Positions 33,701 through 42,724 of a DNA stretch of 64,000 bases are shown here, in pieces (the stretch's first letter is position 1; each line of letters opens with the position of its first letter). The translations under genes and the position numbers were made by a program. The notes below the pieces were generated by a model. The model did not search any database. It was not told where the DNA came from and saw nothing but the letters and a program-made list of their open reading frames with translations. This DNA is from Rhodanobacter denitrificans. GTDB lineage: Bacteria; Pseudomonadota; Gammaproteobacteria; Xanthomonadales; Rhodanobacteraceae. The stretch is taken from contig JAFIHF010000032.1 in the NCBI GenBank assembly GCA_017848855.1, forward strand, positions 290,342-354,341, given 5' to 3'.

Positions 33701-34253
33701 GGACAACCAGCTCGCCGATCTCACCAGCGCGATGGAGACGCTGGAAGGCGCGATCAAGAAGATCGACCGCGAGACGCGCCAGCGCTTCAAGGAGACCTTC
33801 GACAAGGTCAACGCCGGCGTGCAGGAGCTGTTCCCGCGCCTGTTCGGCGGCGGCCACGCCTACCTCGAACTCACCGGCGACGACCTGCTCGACACCGGCG
33901 TGGCGATCATGGCGCGCCCGCCCGGCAAGCGCCCGTCCAACATCTCGCTGCTCTCCGGCGGCGAGAAGGCGCTCACCGCGGTGGCGCTGGTGTTCGCGAT
34001 CTTCAACCTGAACCCCGCCCCGTTCTGCCTGCTCGACGAGGTGGACGCGCCGCTGGACGAGGCGAACGTGGGCCGCTTCTCCGCGATGGTGCGCGAGATG
34101 AGCGAACGCGTGCAGTTCATCTTCATCAGCCACAACAAGGCCACCATGGAAGCGGCCAGCCAGCTCTGCGGCGTGACCATGCGCGAGCCCGGCGTGTCGC
34201 GCCTGGTGCAGGTGGATCTCGCCGAAGCGGCTAAACTGGCGGGCACCGCCTGA
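30744..34253 (+). CDS. smc: Chromosome segregation protein SMC
   Basis: 1169 residues. N-terminal ATPase half with GPNGCGKSN at about 32-40, a long coiled coil, a hinge around residues 520-660 (LGLDKSPRLGETLQVEAGWE to YQSVITRAGEWLGPGW), the returning coiled coil, and the C-terminal half with signature LLSGGEKALTAVAL and Walker B FCLLDEVDAPLDEAN. SMC organises and resolves replicated chromosomes with ScpA/ScpB. It is followed by zipA, the usual smc-zipA pair of gammaproteobacteria. Confidence 0.96.
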   Translation: MRLTTIKLAGFKSFVDPTTLHLPANMTGVVGPNGCGKSNIIDAIRWVMGESAASRLRGDSLTDVIFSGSTSRKPVGQATVELIFDNADGTVQGEYGQYAEISVKRQVTRDGQSAYFLNGARCRRRDITDLFLGTGLGPRSYSIIEQGMISQIIEAHPEELRTHLEEAAGISKYKERRKETESRIKSTRENLDRVKDVRDEVDKQLEHLNRQARAAERWKAYKEEETRKQAELRALEYRALKGQHDGEGAGLSAAEIEIEKQLAGQREIEAQIEAMRERHTEAGEHLNAVQAEVYKVGAEIARVEQQVRHNKETAERLQRAQGEAEREHAELAEHIAGDRAQVEALRMALAEGEPKLEALQQLQDDTAEAQRSAETKLADWQQRWDAHTRTAGESNRAAEVERTKLNYLDRQAIDLARRREALEAEQKATDLTALEASAEQMHLEHDTQREKLEALGSLLDQHKSSHEKVLDEERQLQSALNEARSQLQTARGRQSSLEALQHAALGQEENAASQWLARLGLDKSPRLGETLQVEAGWETAVETVLAGFIDSVLVDGAHALAADFGALQNADVALLDRAEGGANTAGTLAAHVRGPAAAIAVLGHVLVAESLDEAHQRVAGLSALAPYQSVITRAGEWLGPGWARVRRAQGNQVGVLAREREIRTLAEQVAALEARIEECTAQLDELRTRKFETERARDDTQRELYNAHRRASELAGQLQSHRGKLETARARGEKVAGELSTLIEQLDELQTQTREARARLDESVGHMGDLEDQRRELENERRALLETREEARMNAREAADQAHALALSLESKRSSLASLEQSLARMENQLRQIEARRGEIAEQLAAGSDPIAELEAERQTYLDQRLLVDKQLVEARRALEECDIAFRQLEQRRHLAEQGLSALRESLSEKRLAAQALQLRAEQLAEAIAASGLELETLLAELAEDVDAAQWKQQLADLAQKIARLEPVNLAAIQEHAEQSERKTYLDNQLADLTSAMETLEGAIKKIDRETRQRFKETFDKVNAGVQELFPRLFGGGHAYLELTGDDLLDTGVAIMARPPGKRPSNISLLSGGEKALTAVALVFAIFNLNPAPFCLLDEVDAPLDEANVGRFSAMVREMSERVQFIFISHNKATMEAASQLCGVTMREPGVSRLVQVDLAEAAKLAGTA

Positions 34254-34341
34254 GCGCCGCCGCTGGCGCGCAAGGCACCGAACCGAGGAAGCGCGTTCGC
34301 CGCCCGCCGCCTGCGCGGCCGGCGAACCCCATGAGGAACCG

Positions 34342-35334
34342 ATGATGACGCTGCAACCCGTGCTTGCCGTGGCCTGGAATCCGGCGGTCGGCATACCGCT
34401 GTTGATCGTGGGCGTGGTCGTGCTCGCCCTGATCTGGCTGTTCGGCCAGCCGAAGAAGGAACAGCAGGGCCGGCGGCGCGCGCCGACCGGGCCGGGCACG
34501 CACGGCGGCGAACGCCGCGAGCCCACGCTGGGCGAAGCCGGTGACGAGGACGGGCTTTCCTTCAGCGCCACCGACGCGTTGCATTTCGACGAAACCGTGC
34601 CGCCGAAGCAGGGCGAACTCGACGTCGACCTGCGCGAGGAACTCGAACGCCTCGGTGCCACGCTCGCCGGCGAACGCGGCACCGGCAAGCCGCGCGGCAA
34701 GCTGGCCGGGCAGGCCGCCTCGATCGTCGATGCGCTGCGCGCGCCGTCGTCGGCCGCACCGGCGGCGCCAGTCGAGCAGCCGGCGCCAAGCCCGGCCGTC
34801 GCCGCACCCACGCCCGCACCCGCATCCGCACCGCAGGCATCCCGCCTGCCGCCGCGCTCCGACCTCGGCCGCCGCCCCGCGCAAATGCCGGTGGAGCGCA
34901 TCGTCACCCTGTTCGTGGTGGCGCGCGAAGGCGCCCACTTCAACGGCTCCGACCTGATCGTGGCCGCCGAGAAGGCCGGCCTCGAATTCGGCGACATGGG
35001 CATCTACCACCGCCTCGTCGACGGCAAGCGCGAGCTCGGCCCGATCTTCAGCGTCGCCAACATGCTCAAGCCCGGCAGCTTCGACCTGGCCCGGCTCGAC
35101 ACGCTGCGCACGCCCGGCCTCAGCTTCTTCATGACCCTGCCCGCGCCGTTGCCCGCGCTCGACGCCTGGGACACCATGCTGCCCACCGCGCAGCGCATGG
35201 CGGAGTTGCTCGACGGCCAGGTGCTGGACGAGGAGCGCAACGCGCTCGGCCGCCAGCGCATCGCCCACATCCGCGACGAACTGCGCGGCTGGGATCGCGG
35301 CCACGAGGCCGAGGAAATCCACTTCGGGCGCTGA
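34342..35334 (+). CDS. zipA: Cell division protein ZipA
   Basis: 330 residues: an N-terminal membrane anchor (AVGIPLLIVGVVVLALIWLF, about 15-34), a basic then Pro/Ala-rich linker (PAPSPAVAAPTPAPAS near 150-165) and a C-terminal FtsZ-binding domain from about residue 185 (VERIVTLFVVAREGAHFNGS, then FGDMGIYHRL). ZipA tethers FtsZ to the inner membrane. AGGAACCG precedes the ATGATG start. The following 221 bases up to the PL8 stop contain no recognised feature. Confidence 0.94.
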   Translation: MMTLQPVLAVAWNPAVGIPLLIVGVVVLALIWLFGQPKKEQQGRRRAPTGPGTHGGERREPTLGEAGDEDGLSFSATDALHFDETVPPKQGELDVDLREELERLGATLAGERGTGKPRGKLAGQAASIVDALRAPSSAAPAAPVEQPAPSPAVAAPTPAPASAPQASRLPPRSDLGRRPAQMPVERIVTLFVVAREGAHFNGSDLIVAAEKAGLEFGDMGIYHRLVDGKRELGPIFSVANMLKPGSFDLARLDTLRTPGLSFFMTLPAPLPALDAWDTMLPTAQRMAELLDGQVLDEERNALGRQRIAHIRDELRGWDRGHEAEEIHFGR

Positions 35335-35555
35335 GCGCCCGGAGTCCGTGCGGCCACCCAGCGCAGCGGCGATTCGGAACGGATCGGGCTGCCGGCGCTG
35401 CCGTTCGCGGCAGCCCGATGCCCGGCGACGGCCAGGTGCCGCACGCATCGTTCCGCGATGGAACTGCTGCGCAGACCGCCGCCGGGCGGAACCGGCCGGC
35501 GCTGCCGCGCCTGCCAGCGCGATCCTGTCGCTGCCGCTCGTGCCCGGCGCGACCG

Positions 35556-38033
35556 TCAGCGATGCTGCGACGCCGGCGCCGTGCCGCCGAATCTGACCGA
35601 GTAGCTCTTTCCGGCCGAAGCGTCGACGTTCACGCTCAACTGGATGGTCGGGCTCAGCCGGGTCACGGTCACTTGCGGGTCGGACGAAATCACGCTGGCC
35701 GCACGGCGGTGGATCGTCAGCGTGATCGTGCCGGTATTGGCCCGGGTCGGATCGCTCACCGCCACGTCCAGTTCGCTGCCGCGTTGCTGCGTGGTGACCG
35801 AGGCCTGCTGCGCCGTGCTCAGCCAGGCGACGCCATGCTGGTCGTTCACCGTGGTTGCGCTGTTCGTCCAGAAGTTGGCGCCCACCACGTCGATGCTGGT
35901 GTCGATGACCGCCTGCACCGACGCCGTATTGGCCAGCACGACGATGTCCGGTCTCGCCGCATAGCGCGCCATCGACGCCTCGGTCTGGTTCGGCAGCACC
36001 ACGTAGGCGTAGCTCGCCGCGGCCGGCCGCGTGCCGTGCGCCAGCGCCAGGCTCACGAAGTGGTTGGTGTGGCTCGCGGTCGGGCCGCCTTCGTTGATGG
36101 CCCGCCAGCTGCCGCTGCGCCTTTCGCGCAAGGCGTCGAGGCTGACCGGGGCAGGGAAGTAGTAGCCGATGCCGCTGTGGACGATATTGCCGTCGAGCCA
36201 GGCCCAGCGCACGTCTGCCAGCGTGGTCGGCGAGGTCGCGAGCGCCGTCGGCTGGGCCTTGCCGTTGACCACGAGGGCGTTGTCGCCGGCCGCATCGATC
36301 TTGCGGTTGTCGACGATCGTTTCGACCGCGCCGTCACTGCCGCTCGTGATGCCGGCGCCGAGCGCGACCATCTTGTCGTCGAAGAAGAACCAGGACTTCT
36401 TGCCGGCCAGCGTGCTGCCGGTGACGTTCGCCATCGAGAACTGCATGCCGGCACTGGTATACATGCCATTCAGCACCGAGCCGCCCACCCAGTCGTCCGG
36501 ATTGGTCATGGGCGACCAGTCCTTGTGCGCCTCGGTCGCGCCGTCCGTGGTCACGCCCGGCAGGCGCAGGAGGTCGACGGTCGGCCAGTAGTTGTCGTCG
36601 TACTGGGTCTGGTCGGCGGTGTACAGGTAGGTCATGCCGGCGCCGGTGTACCAGCCCTTGAGGTTCTCGCCGTTGCCGACTTCGTAGGCGGTGATCGTCG
36701 GCGAGAACAGGCTCAGGCCGAAGGCGAAGCCGGGCCGTGCATGCACCACGCGCGCCATCGAGGCGAAGTTGTAGCTGGCCGTCGGCGCCGGTGCCGGTGC
36801 GATGCTGTTGTCGGCCATGATGGCCTTCAGCGTCGCGATGGCATACGGACCGAGGCCGGCGTAATAGTTCTTGTACGTCGTGTCGCGCGTCACCTGTCCC
36901 TTGACCACGCTCTGGATCGAGGCGCGCTGCGCGGCCGGTGCGCCCAGCGCCAGCTTGGCCAGGTTGTCGAGCACGCTGCGTCCGCTGGCATGGTCCCCTT
37001 CGGCGACACGCGAAAGTTTGCGGCCGCTGACCATGTCCATCATGGCGCCGTCGTACAGCAGCGGCGCATACGACTGCAATGCCCACTGCCACACGTTGCC
37101 CTGGTCCGGATCGGCGACCGGCCAGGCCGAATGGTTGAACAGGTCCAGCAGCAGCGCCACGTCGCCGAGCAGGACGTTGCCGTAGCTGCCGGTATAGGCC
37201 ACATCCCCGTGCTGGATGAACGAGCCATCCGCATGGAAGCCGTCGCCTTTCGTGACATACGGGAACAGCGGGCTCATGTTGTCGCGCGCAAGCGCAATCC
37301 GCGCGCCATCCTTGGCCAGCACGCCGCTGGCCAGCACCACCTCGACCTGATCCGAGAGATTCGCGCCGGTCATCACCGGCCCGGCGCTACGCGCGAGCGG
37401 CGTCGGCACGAAGTGGTTCATGGCCTTCGTGTAGTTCGCGATCTGCGCCGGCGTCAGCAGCGGATACACCAGCATCGCCGTCTTGCCCAGGCATTGCGGG
37501 ATGCCGATCTGCCAGTCCCACCAGTTGCCCTTCTCGGCCAGGTTTTCGTTGTAGTGGTTGGCGTAGAGCCAGTCGAGTCCGCCGACGATTGCGCGCCCCA
37601 GCGCGGCATTGCCCCGCATCGAGCCGCCCGGTTGCGCCCACGCGGTCGCCATGGTGCCAAGACGCTCGCAGTTGCGCTCTGCCGCGGGGGCGTGCAGCGA
37701 AAGCTCCGCGAGATCGCTCCAGAGAGAGCGGCGGCCCGCGGATCGATCCATCGCATCGAGGTACCGCTTCGCCTCCGCCGCGGTGGCACGGACCGACGCC
37801 GCCACGTCGGGATCGCGCATGTCGTTCGCGCTGCCGACGTTGATGGCGTTCCAGTGGGTGCGCAGCCGGTCGAAATCGTCCGGCGCGTCGATGGTCGCGC
37901 CGTGCACGGGCGCACCCGAGGCGCCCGCGACGGCCTGCGGCCATGCAAGCACTGCCGCGATGGCGGCCGTCGCGGTTGCCAGCAAGCGAAACCGCAGACG
38001 CGCGTTGTCGCGTGTCGCCATACGCTTCGTCAC
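35556..38033 (-). CDS. Secreted polysaccharide lyase family 8 (hyaluronate/chondroitin/xanthan lyase type)
   Basis: 825 residues from a GTG at 38031-38033, chosen because AGGAGG lies four bases upstream; the ATG 12 bases later is too far from it. A signal peptide (TATAAIAAVLAWPQAVAGA) is followed by the alpha-toroid with NWWDWQIGIP near 170-179 and by the catalytic set N225 (MTGANLSDQ), H275 and Y284 (HGDVAYTGSYG). Spacings of 50 and 9 residues equal those of the Asn-His-Tyr set of pneumococcal hyaluronate lyase. The C-terminal beta domains are complete. It cleaves 1,4-linked uronic acid glycans by beta-elimination. Last gene of the iclR-led operon. Confidence 0.9.
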   Translation of the reverse strand: MTKRMATRDNARLRFRLLATATAAIAAVLAWPQAVAGASGAPVHGATIDAPDDFDRLRTHWNAINVGSANDMRDPDVAASVRATAAEAKRYLDAMDRSAGRRSLWSDLAELSLHAPAAERNCERLGTMATAWAQPGGSMRGNAALGRAIVGGLDWLYANHYNENLAEKGNWWDWQIGIPQCLGKTAMLVYPLLTPAQIANYTKAMNHFVPTPLARSAGPVMTGANLSDQVEVVLASGVLAKDGARIALARDNMSPLFPYVTKGDGFHADGSFIQHGDVAYTGSYGNVLLGDVALLLDLFNHSAWPVADPDQGNVWQWALQSYAPLLYDGAMMDMVSGRKLSRVAEGDHASGRSVLDNLAKLALGAPAAQRASIQSVVKGQVTRDTTYKNYYAGLGPYAIATLKAIMADNSIAPAPAPTASYNFASMARVVHARPGFAFGLSLFSPTITAYEVGNGENLKGWYTGAGMTYLYTADQTQYDDNYWPTVDLLRLPGVTTDGATEAHKDWSPMTNPDDWVGGSVLNGMYTSAGMQFSMANVTGSTLAGKKSWFFFDDKMVALGAGITSGSDGAVETIVDNRKIDAAGDNALVVNGKAQPTALATSPTTLADVRWAWLDGNIVHSGIGYYFPAPVSLDALRERRSGSWRAINEGGPTASHTNHFVSLALAHGTRPAAASYAYVVLPNQTEASMARYAARPDIVVLANTASVQAVIDTSIDVVGANFWTNSATTVNDQHGVAWLSTAQQASVTTQQRGSELDVAVSDPTRANTGTITLTIHRRAASVISSDPQVTVTRLSPTIQLSVNVDASAGKSYSVRFGGTAPASQHR

Positions 38034-38052
38034 GGGTCCTCCTGCGGCCGTC

Positions 38053-39552
38053 CTAGCCGAGGCCGAGCACACCATCTCTGCGCCGGGGGATCTTCATGGG
38101 ATTGGCGTCCTGGAGTTCCTGCGGCAGCATCGCGTCGGGCCAACCTTGGAACGTGACCGGCGCGAGCCAGCGGCGGATGGAGGTGGCGCCGACCGAGGTG
38201 TGCAGCGCGTTCGTCGTCGCCGGCCACGGGCCGCCATGCTGCATGCCCCATGCCACCGCGACGCCCGTGGGCCACTGGTTGTAGATCACGCGGCCGGCGA
38301 TGTGGCGGAAGATCGCCGCCGCTTTCGCCGCGTTGTCCGCGTCGGAAGCAGCCGCCTGCACGCTGGCGGTCAGCGAACCCGGCAGGTGCCCGAGCAGGGC
38401 GAACAGGGCATCGACGTCCTCGTAGGTCACGATCAGGCCGGCCGGACCGAAGCATTCTTCCGTGTACTTCTGCACGTCGCCCGCGAAGGTGGCGAGATCG
38501 ACCGTGAACAGCTGCGGCTGCACGCCATAAGCGTCTTCGCTGGCATTGCCGACCGCGTCGAGCCGGGCATGCGCGGCCAGCGCCTGGGTGCCGGCGGTGT
38601 AGGCGTCGCGGATGCGCGCAGTGAGCATCGCGCCGCCGGCGGTCCTGCCGACCGCTTCGGCGAGTTGCCCGACGAACGGCGTCGGCACGAAGGTGAGGCC
38701 CGGGTTGGTGCAGAACTGGCCCACGCCGAGCGTGAGCGACTGCGCGTAGCCTTGCGCCAGTTCGGCGCCGCGCTCGGCCACCGCACCCGGCAGGATCACG
38801 CCCGGATTGATGCTGCCCAGCTCGCCGTAGAACGGAATCGGATCCGGCCGGCCCTGGGCCAGGTCGAACAGGGTGCGGCCGCCGGTGGTCGAACCGGTGA
38901 AGCCGGCCGCCTTGATCGCCGGGTGCCGCACCAGCTGCGAACCGGCCGCGGTGCCGTAGACGATGTCGAACGTGCCCGCCGGCGCGCCGGCTTCGGCGAG
39001 CGCGCGCGCGACCACCTGCGCGGTCGCGTGCGAGGTGGCGGGCTGCGCGGAATGCGCCTTCACCACCACCGGGCAGCCGGCCGCGAGCGCGGACGCGGTG
39101 TCGCCGCCCGCCACCGAAAACGCGAACGGGAAGTTGCTCGCCGAAAACACCGCCACCGGGCCGAGCGGCTGCAGCATGCGGCGCAACTCGGGGCGCGGCG
39201 GCACGATGCCGGCATCGGCGGAGTCGAGAGTCGCCTCGACATAGCTGCCCTCGCGCAGCACCGTGGCAAACAGGCGCAGCTGGTTCGAGGTGCGCTTGAT
39301 CTCGCCGTTGAGCCGCGGCAGGCCGAGCGCGGTTTCGCCGTCGGCCACCGCGGCGAGTTCGCCCGCGTGCGCATCGATCGCATCGGCGACTTTTTCCAGC
39401 GCCGCCGCGCGCGCGTCGCGCGAGGTGCCGGACCAGGCCGCGAACGCCTGCTGCGCGCGCGCGCAGATCGCGTCGACTTCGGCTGCGGTGGTCGATGCGG
39501 TCGCCGCACCGAACGCTTGCCCTGTACGTGGATTGAAACCCTGGACGCTCAC
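38053..39552 (-). CDS. 2-Oxoglutarate semialdehyde dehydrogenase (aldehyde dehydrogenase superfamily)
   Basis: 499 residues. Catalytic C281 in LGVGQFCTNPGL, general base region E244 in FYGELGSINP, and FSASNFPFAFSVAGGD are typical of the NADP-dependent 2,5-dioxovalerate dehydrogenase group rather than ordinary ALDHs. It would oxidise 2-oxoglutarate semialdehyde to 2-oxoglutarate, the last step of the oxidative hexuronate route. Start GTG at 39550-39552 overlaps the udh stop in a GTGA, so the two are coupled. KdgD, which makes its substrate, is encoded at 45352. Confidence 0.9.
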   Translation of the reverse strand: MSVQGFNPRTGQAFGAATASTTAAEVDAICARAQQAFAAWSGTSRDARAAALEKVADAIDAHAGELAAVADGETALGLPRLNGEIKRTSNQLRLFATVLREGSYVEATLDSADAGIVPPRPELRRMLQPLGPVAVFSASNFPFAFSVAGGDTASALAAGCPVVVKAHSAQPATSHATAQVVARALAEAGAPAGTFDIVYGTAAGSQLVRHPAIKAAGFTGSTTGGRTLFDLAQGRPDPIPFYGELGSINPGVILPGAVAERGAELAQGYAQSLTLGVGQFCTNPGLTFVPTPFVGQLAEAVGRTAGGAMLTARIRDAYTAGTQALAAHARLDAVGNASEDAYGVQPQLFTVDLATFAGDVQKYTEECFGPAGLIVTYEDVDALFALLGHLPGSLTASVQAAASDADNAAKAAAIFRHIAGRVIYNQWPTGVAVAWGMQHGGPWPATTNALHTSVGATSIRRWLAPVTFQGWPDAMLPQELQDANPMKIPRRRDGVLGLG

Positions 39553-40376
39553 TTGGTCTGCTCCTTCGCTTGTTCCTTGACTGCGGTGTTCCAGCCCTCG
39601 CTGCACCAGGCGCCACCGACGTAGCGCATCAGCGGGCTGGCGGGATCGGGTTCGCCTTGTTCGGCCTGCAACTGCGCGGCGAACCGTTCGGAATCGTCCT
39701 GCGGCGCGTAGCCGAGCGCGCGCGCCTCGTCGAGCGACACCCAGTGCCGCGTGTTGTTCGACGCGCCCCAGACCACGCGGAATCCCGGCGCCGGCGCGGC
39801 CACGCAGGCTTCGATCAGCCGCGCGCCGTCGTCCGGAGACAGCCAGGTGCGCAGCATGCGTGCGTCCTTGGGCTGCTCGAAACAGGAGCCGATGCGGATC
39901 GCGACGACCTCGAGCCCGTAGCGGTCGGCGTACATGCTGCCGAGCGCTTCCATCGCGACCTTGCTCACGCCGTAGTTCGTGTCCGGGCGCGGGAAGGCAT
40001 CGGCGCGGACTTCGCCGTCCTGCGTGCCGACGTAGCCGATGGCGTGGTTGGAGCTGGCGAGAATGACGCGCTTCACGCCGGCGCGCCGCGCCGCCTCGAG
40101 GGTGACGTAGGTGCCGTGGATGTTGACGTCGAGGATCGGCGCCCATTCGTGCTCGGTGGACAGGCCGCCCAGATGCACGATCGCATCGACGCCGGCGCAC
40201 GCGGCCTGCATCGCCGCCATGTCGGTGATCGAGGCGCGCACGATTTCGGCGCCGTCGCCGCCGCCGGGAACATCGGCGATGTCGAGCAGGCGCAGCACGC
40301 GCCCTGCGCGTGCCAGGCGGGGACGCAGGAGGGTGGCCATGCCGCCGGCCGCGCCGGTGATGAGGATTCTTTGCAT
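39549..40376 (-). CDS. udh: Uronate dehydrogenase
   Basis: 275 residues of the extended SDR family. NAD motif ITGAAGGMA at 6-14, catalytic Y135 and K139 in TNYGVSKVAME, and the family-specific VVWGASNNTRHWVSL point to Udh, which oxidises glucuronate or galacturonate to the aldarolactone. Length and catalytic positions agree with Agrobacterium Udh. It sits between the GH154-like gene and the semialdehyde dehydrogenase gene. Confidence 0.9.
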   Translation of the reverse strand: MQRILITGAAGGMATLLRPRLARAGRVLRLLDIADVPGGGDGAEIVRASITDMAAMQAACAGVDAIVHLGGLSTEHEWAPILDVNIHGTYVTLEAARRAGVKRVILASSNHAIGYVGTQDGEVRADAFPRPDTNYGVSKVAMEALGSMYADRYGLEVVAIRIGSCFEQPKDARMLRTWLSPDDGARLIEACVAAPAPGFRVVWGASNNTRHWVSLDEARALGYAPQDDSERFAAQLQAEQGEPDPASPLMRYVGGAWCSEGWNTAVKEQAKEQTK

Positions 40377-40401
40377 GTCAGCGATTCATTCCCATTCGAT
40401 G

Positions 40402-41667
40402 TCAGTATCCGACGTGGTAGTCCTGCGGCACCGGCAGCCCCGCCCACGCCTTCTTTTGCGTCCAGTCGGCCGCGGGCGCGGTCCAGAATGCGTGGGTCGG
40501 CGGCAGGCCGAGCGGCAGGAACGACAACGTCGCCATGTACAGGCTGCCGGTCGACGTGTAGCTGTTGGCGAGGTCGGGCTGGTGGTTGGCGAAGCCGAGC
40601 TGCAGCCAGCCGTTCGCATCGAACACGCCGGGGCTCGCGTACATGCGCCGATGCACGGCGCCCAATGCGCAGCGCACCTGCGCGGGAGACACGCCCTCGG
40701 GCAGGTCGTCCTGCAGCGCAAGTTGCGCGAGCGCCTGGAACGCGGCCGTGCGGTACGTGATCGAGCGCCCGATCAGGGGATAGCTGCCGTCCGGCCCGAT
40801 CATGCGCTCCTGCTGGCTGCCGAAGCGGCGCATGCGCTTGCGCGCGCGTTCGTAGCGATCCGCGATCATGTCCTTGCCGCCGTCCCAGCTTCCGCTGTAC
40901 GCGCTGTGTACGCGCAGCAGGTCGACCAGCATCGGGTGGATCACGTACGAGTTGTAGTAGTCGAACGCGAACCTCGGGCCGTCGCTGTACCAGCCGTCGC
41001 CGACATACCAGTCGTCGAATTTGCGCAGGGCGAAGTCGACGCGCGCCGGATCCCACGCCGCATCGACCGAGCGCAGGAAAGTCTCGGTCATCGCCGCGAA
41101 CAACAGCCAATTGGAGTAAGAGGCCTTGCGGTCGCGCAGCGACTGGAACGCGGCGATCACGCCGCGCTTCGTTTTGGCATCGAGCGGATCCCACAAGGCC
41201 TTCGGCGCGCGCAGGAAGGCGTGGGCGAGATAGGCCGCATCGACGATGGGCTGCTGGCCGGCGTGGAAGTTCAGCCGATCCGGGCTGTGCGGATCGACCG
41301 CATGCGTCAGCCCCTGCAGCGCGTCGTCGCGGAGCTGGTGCCGCACCCGGGCTTCGCCGGACGCATCGTCGGGCAGGCTCAGCCACGGCGCCACGCCGGC
41401 CAGCGTGCGGCCGACCGCTTCGACATAGGTCGCGTCCGGATGCAGGTCGTAGCCCGGTCCGCGCTCGAACGGCATGTTCCGGCGCAGCGTTCCCCTAGCG
41501 AGGTTCGACAGCACCGGGCTGGCGATGCGATGCAGCCAGGCCGCCCAGTCGGCGCGGCCGACCGGGCTGTCCACGGCAGCGGTTTTCCGCGCGATGGCGG
41601 CGTTCGCCGGCAGCGCCAGCGCGCTGCTGCCGGCGGATACGGCCAGAAGGAAATCCCGCCGCTTCAC
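40402..41667 (-). CDS. DUF2264 protein, GH154-like glycosidase with Tat signal
   Basis: 421 residues. The N-terminus MKRRDFLLAVSAGSSALA is a twin-arginine signal ending near ANA, so the protein is exported folded. DUF2264 landmarks include MPFERGPGYDLHPDATYVEA, YSNWLLFAAMTETFLRS, DGWYSDGPRFAFDYYNSYVIHPML and the C-terminal GLPPTHAFWTAP. DUF2264 overlaps CAZy family GH154, whose known member is a beta-glucuronidase; release of glucuronate would fit the neighbouring udh. The start is GTG at 41665-41667, three bases after the iclR stop. Confidence 0.85.
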   Translation of the reverse strand: MKRRDFLLAVSAGSSALALPANAAIARKTAAVDSPVGRADWAAWLHRIASPVLSNLARGTLRRNMPFERGPGYDLHPDATYVEAVGRTLAGVAPWLSLPDDASGEARVRHQLRDDALQGLTHAVDPHSPDRLNFHAGQQPIVDAAYLAHAFLRAPKALWDPLDAKTKRGVIAAFQSLRDRKASYSNWLLFAAMTETFLRSVDAAWDPARVDFALRKFDDWYVGDGWYSDGPRFAFDYYNSYVIHPMLVDLLRVHSAYSGSWDGGKDMIADRYERARKRMRRFGSQQERMIGPDGSYPLIGRSITYRTAAFQALAQLALQDDLPEGVSPAQVRCALGAVHRRMYASPGVFDANGWLQLGFANHQPDLANSYTSTGSLYMATLSFLPLGLPPTHAFWTAPAADWTQKKAWAGLPVPQDYHVGY

Positions 41668-41670
41668 GGC

Positions 41671-42519
41671 TCAGCCTATGCTCAAGTGGCGCAAGGAGTC
41701 GCTGACGACGCGAGCGGCCTCGAACAGGCCCTGGACGACTTCCTGCTCGTGCTTCTTGTCGAGGCGCGCGATCGGCACGGACGCGCTGATGGCGTCCACC
41801 GCCGGCGTGCGATAGGGCAGGGCAACCGCGAAGCAGCACAGGCCCGGGGTGTTCTCTTCGCGCTCGTAGGCATAGCCGAGCGAACGGAACTCCGCGAGCT
41901 GCTTGTGCAGCGCGCGCGGGTCGCGCACGGTGTTCGGGGTCAGCTGGGCGAACTTCGCCGGCAGCAGCGCATCGACCTCGGCATCGCTGCGCACCGCCAG
42001 CAGCGACTTGCCGAGCGAGGTGGCATAGGCCGGCACGCGGCGGCCCACGCGCGAAATCACGCGCAGGTGGTGCTGCGATTCGCGGCTGGCGAGATAGACG
42101 ACGTCGCTGCCGTCGAGGCGCGCCAGGTGCACGGTTTCGTTGATCTGGCCGCGCAGCTCGGTGATCACCGGCGCCGTCGCCTGCACGACGCGGTCGTGAT
42201 CCAGATACGACGTGCCCACCAGCAGCGCACGCACGCCGATGCCGTAGGTGCCGAGCCGCGTGTCGCTGTACAGCCAGCCGCGGCCGACCAGCGTCTGCAG
42301 CAGCATGTACAGGCTGGACTTGGGCACGTCCATGGCCTCCTGCAATTCGGTCAAGGTCATGGGGTGCGGGCTGTTCGCCAGGGCCTCGAGCAGCACGATC
42401 GTGCGATCCGCGGATTTCACCGCGCTCGGCGCGGCCTTCGTCACGCTTGCTTCAACTGCCTTTGCTTTTGTGCCGCGGGCGCGAGCAGGGGAGGTACTGG
42501 GTTTGCTCTTCATGACCAT
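41671..42519 (-). CDS. IclR-family transcriptional regulator
   Basis: 282 residues: a Lys/Ala-rich N-terminal extension of about 40, a winged helix (MTLTELQEAMDVPKSSLYML, helix-turn-helix near 60-80) and the IclR effector domain (HLARLDGSDVVYLASRESQH, LGKSLLAV, YEREENTPGLCCFAVAL). It heads the minus operon and is divergent from the TonB receptor gene. It probably senses a uronate pathway intermediate and binds the TTCAYATSYATGAA-like sites between the two genes; effector and sign of control are inferred. Start chosen at 42517-42519 behind GGAGAAAGACC. Confidence 0.9.
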   Translation of the reverse strand: MVMKSKPSTSPARARGTKAKAVEASVTKAAPSAVKSADRTIVLLEALANSPHPMTLTELQEAMDVPKSSLYMLLQTLVGRGWLYSDTRLGTYGIGVRALLVGTSYLDHDRVVQATAPVITELRGQINETVHLARLDGSDVVYLASRESQHHLRVISRVGRRVPAYATSLGKSLLAVRSDAEVDALLPAKFAQLTPNTVRDPRALHKQLAEFRSLGYAYEREENTPGLCCFAVALPYRTPAVDAISASVPIARLDKKHEQEVVQGLFEAARVVSDSLRHLSIG

Positions 42520-42623
42520 GGTCTTTCTCCATTGGGGGATTCGCTTGCGTGTGCGGCATGCACGAAAGGCATGCGCGCCGGCGGGCGTGTGTGCCAGCCT
42601 CGCCTCGACACTCGCGGAATGTA

Positions 42624-42638
42624 GTTCACATGCATGAC
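42624..42638. promoter_or_regulatory. Candidate IclR operator, copy a
   Basis: GTTCACATGCATGAC, matching 12 of 14 bases of the proposed consensus TTCAYATSYATGAA. It lies about 105 bases upstream of the iclR start codon, within the divergent promoter region. Confidence 0.5.
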
Positions 42639-42649
42639 CCATACAACAC

Positions 42650-42679
42650 TTGACAGAACAACTTGGCATGAGTTCATAT
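42650..42679 (+). promoter_or_regulatory. Candidate promoter of the TonB receptor operon
   Basis: A consensus -35 box TTGACA at 42650-42655 with TCATAT at 42674-42679 as a possible -10 box (18-base spacer). The -10 region coincides with operator copy b, so a bound regulator would block RNA polymerase. Confidence 0.5.
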
Positions 42680-42709
42680 GTATGTGAAGCACATTCACAT
42701 GTATGAACT
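42671..42709. promoter_or_regulatory. Double operator-like palindrome (copies b and c)
   Basis: Copy b TTCATATGTATG (from 42673) and copy c TTCACATGTATGAA (42694-42707) lie 21 bases apart, two helical turns, and together form a larger inverted repeat with outer arms AGTTCATA (42671-42678) and TATGAACT (42702-42709). The AT-rich block is striking in this GC-rich sequence and ends 15 bases before the TonB receptor start. Confidence 0.7.
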
Positions 42710-42724
42710 TGGGAGGGGAAAAAC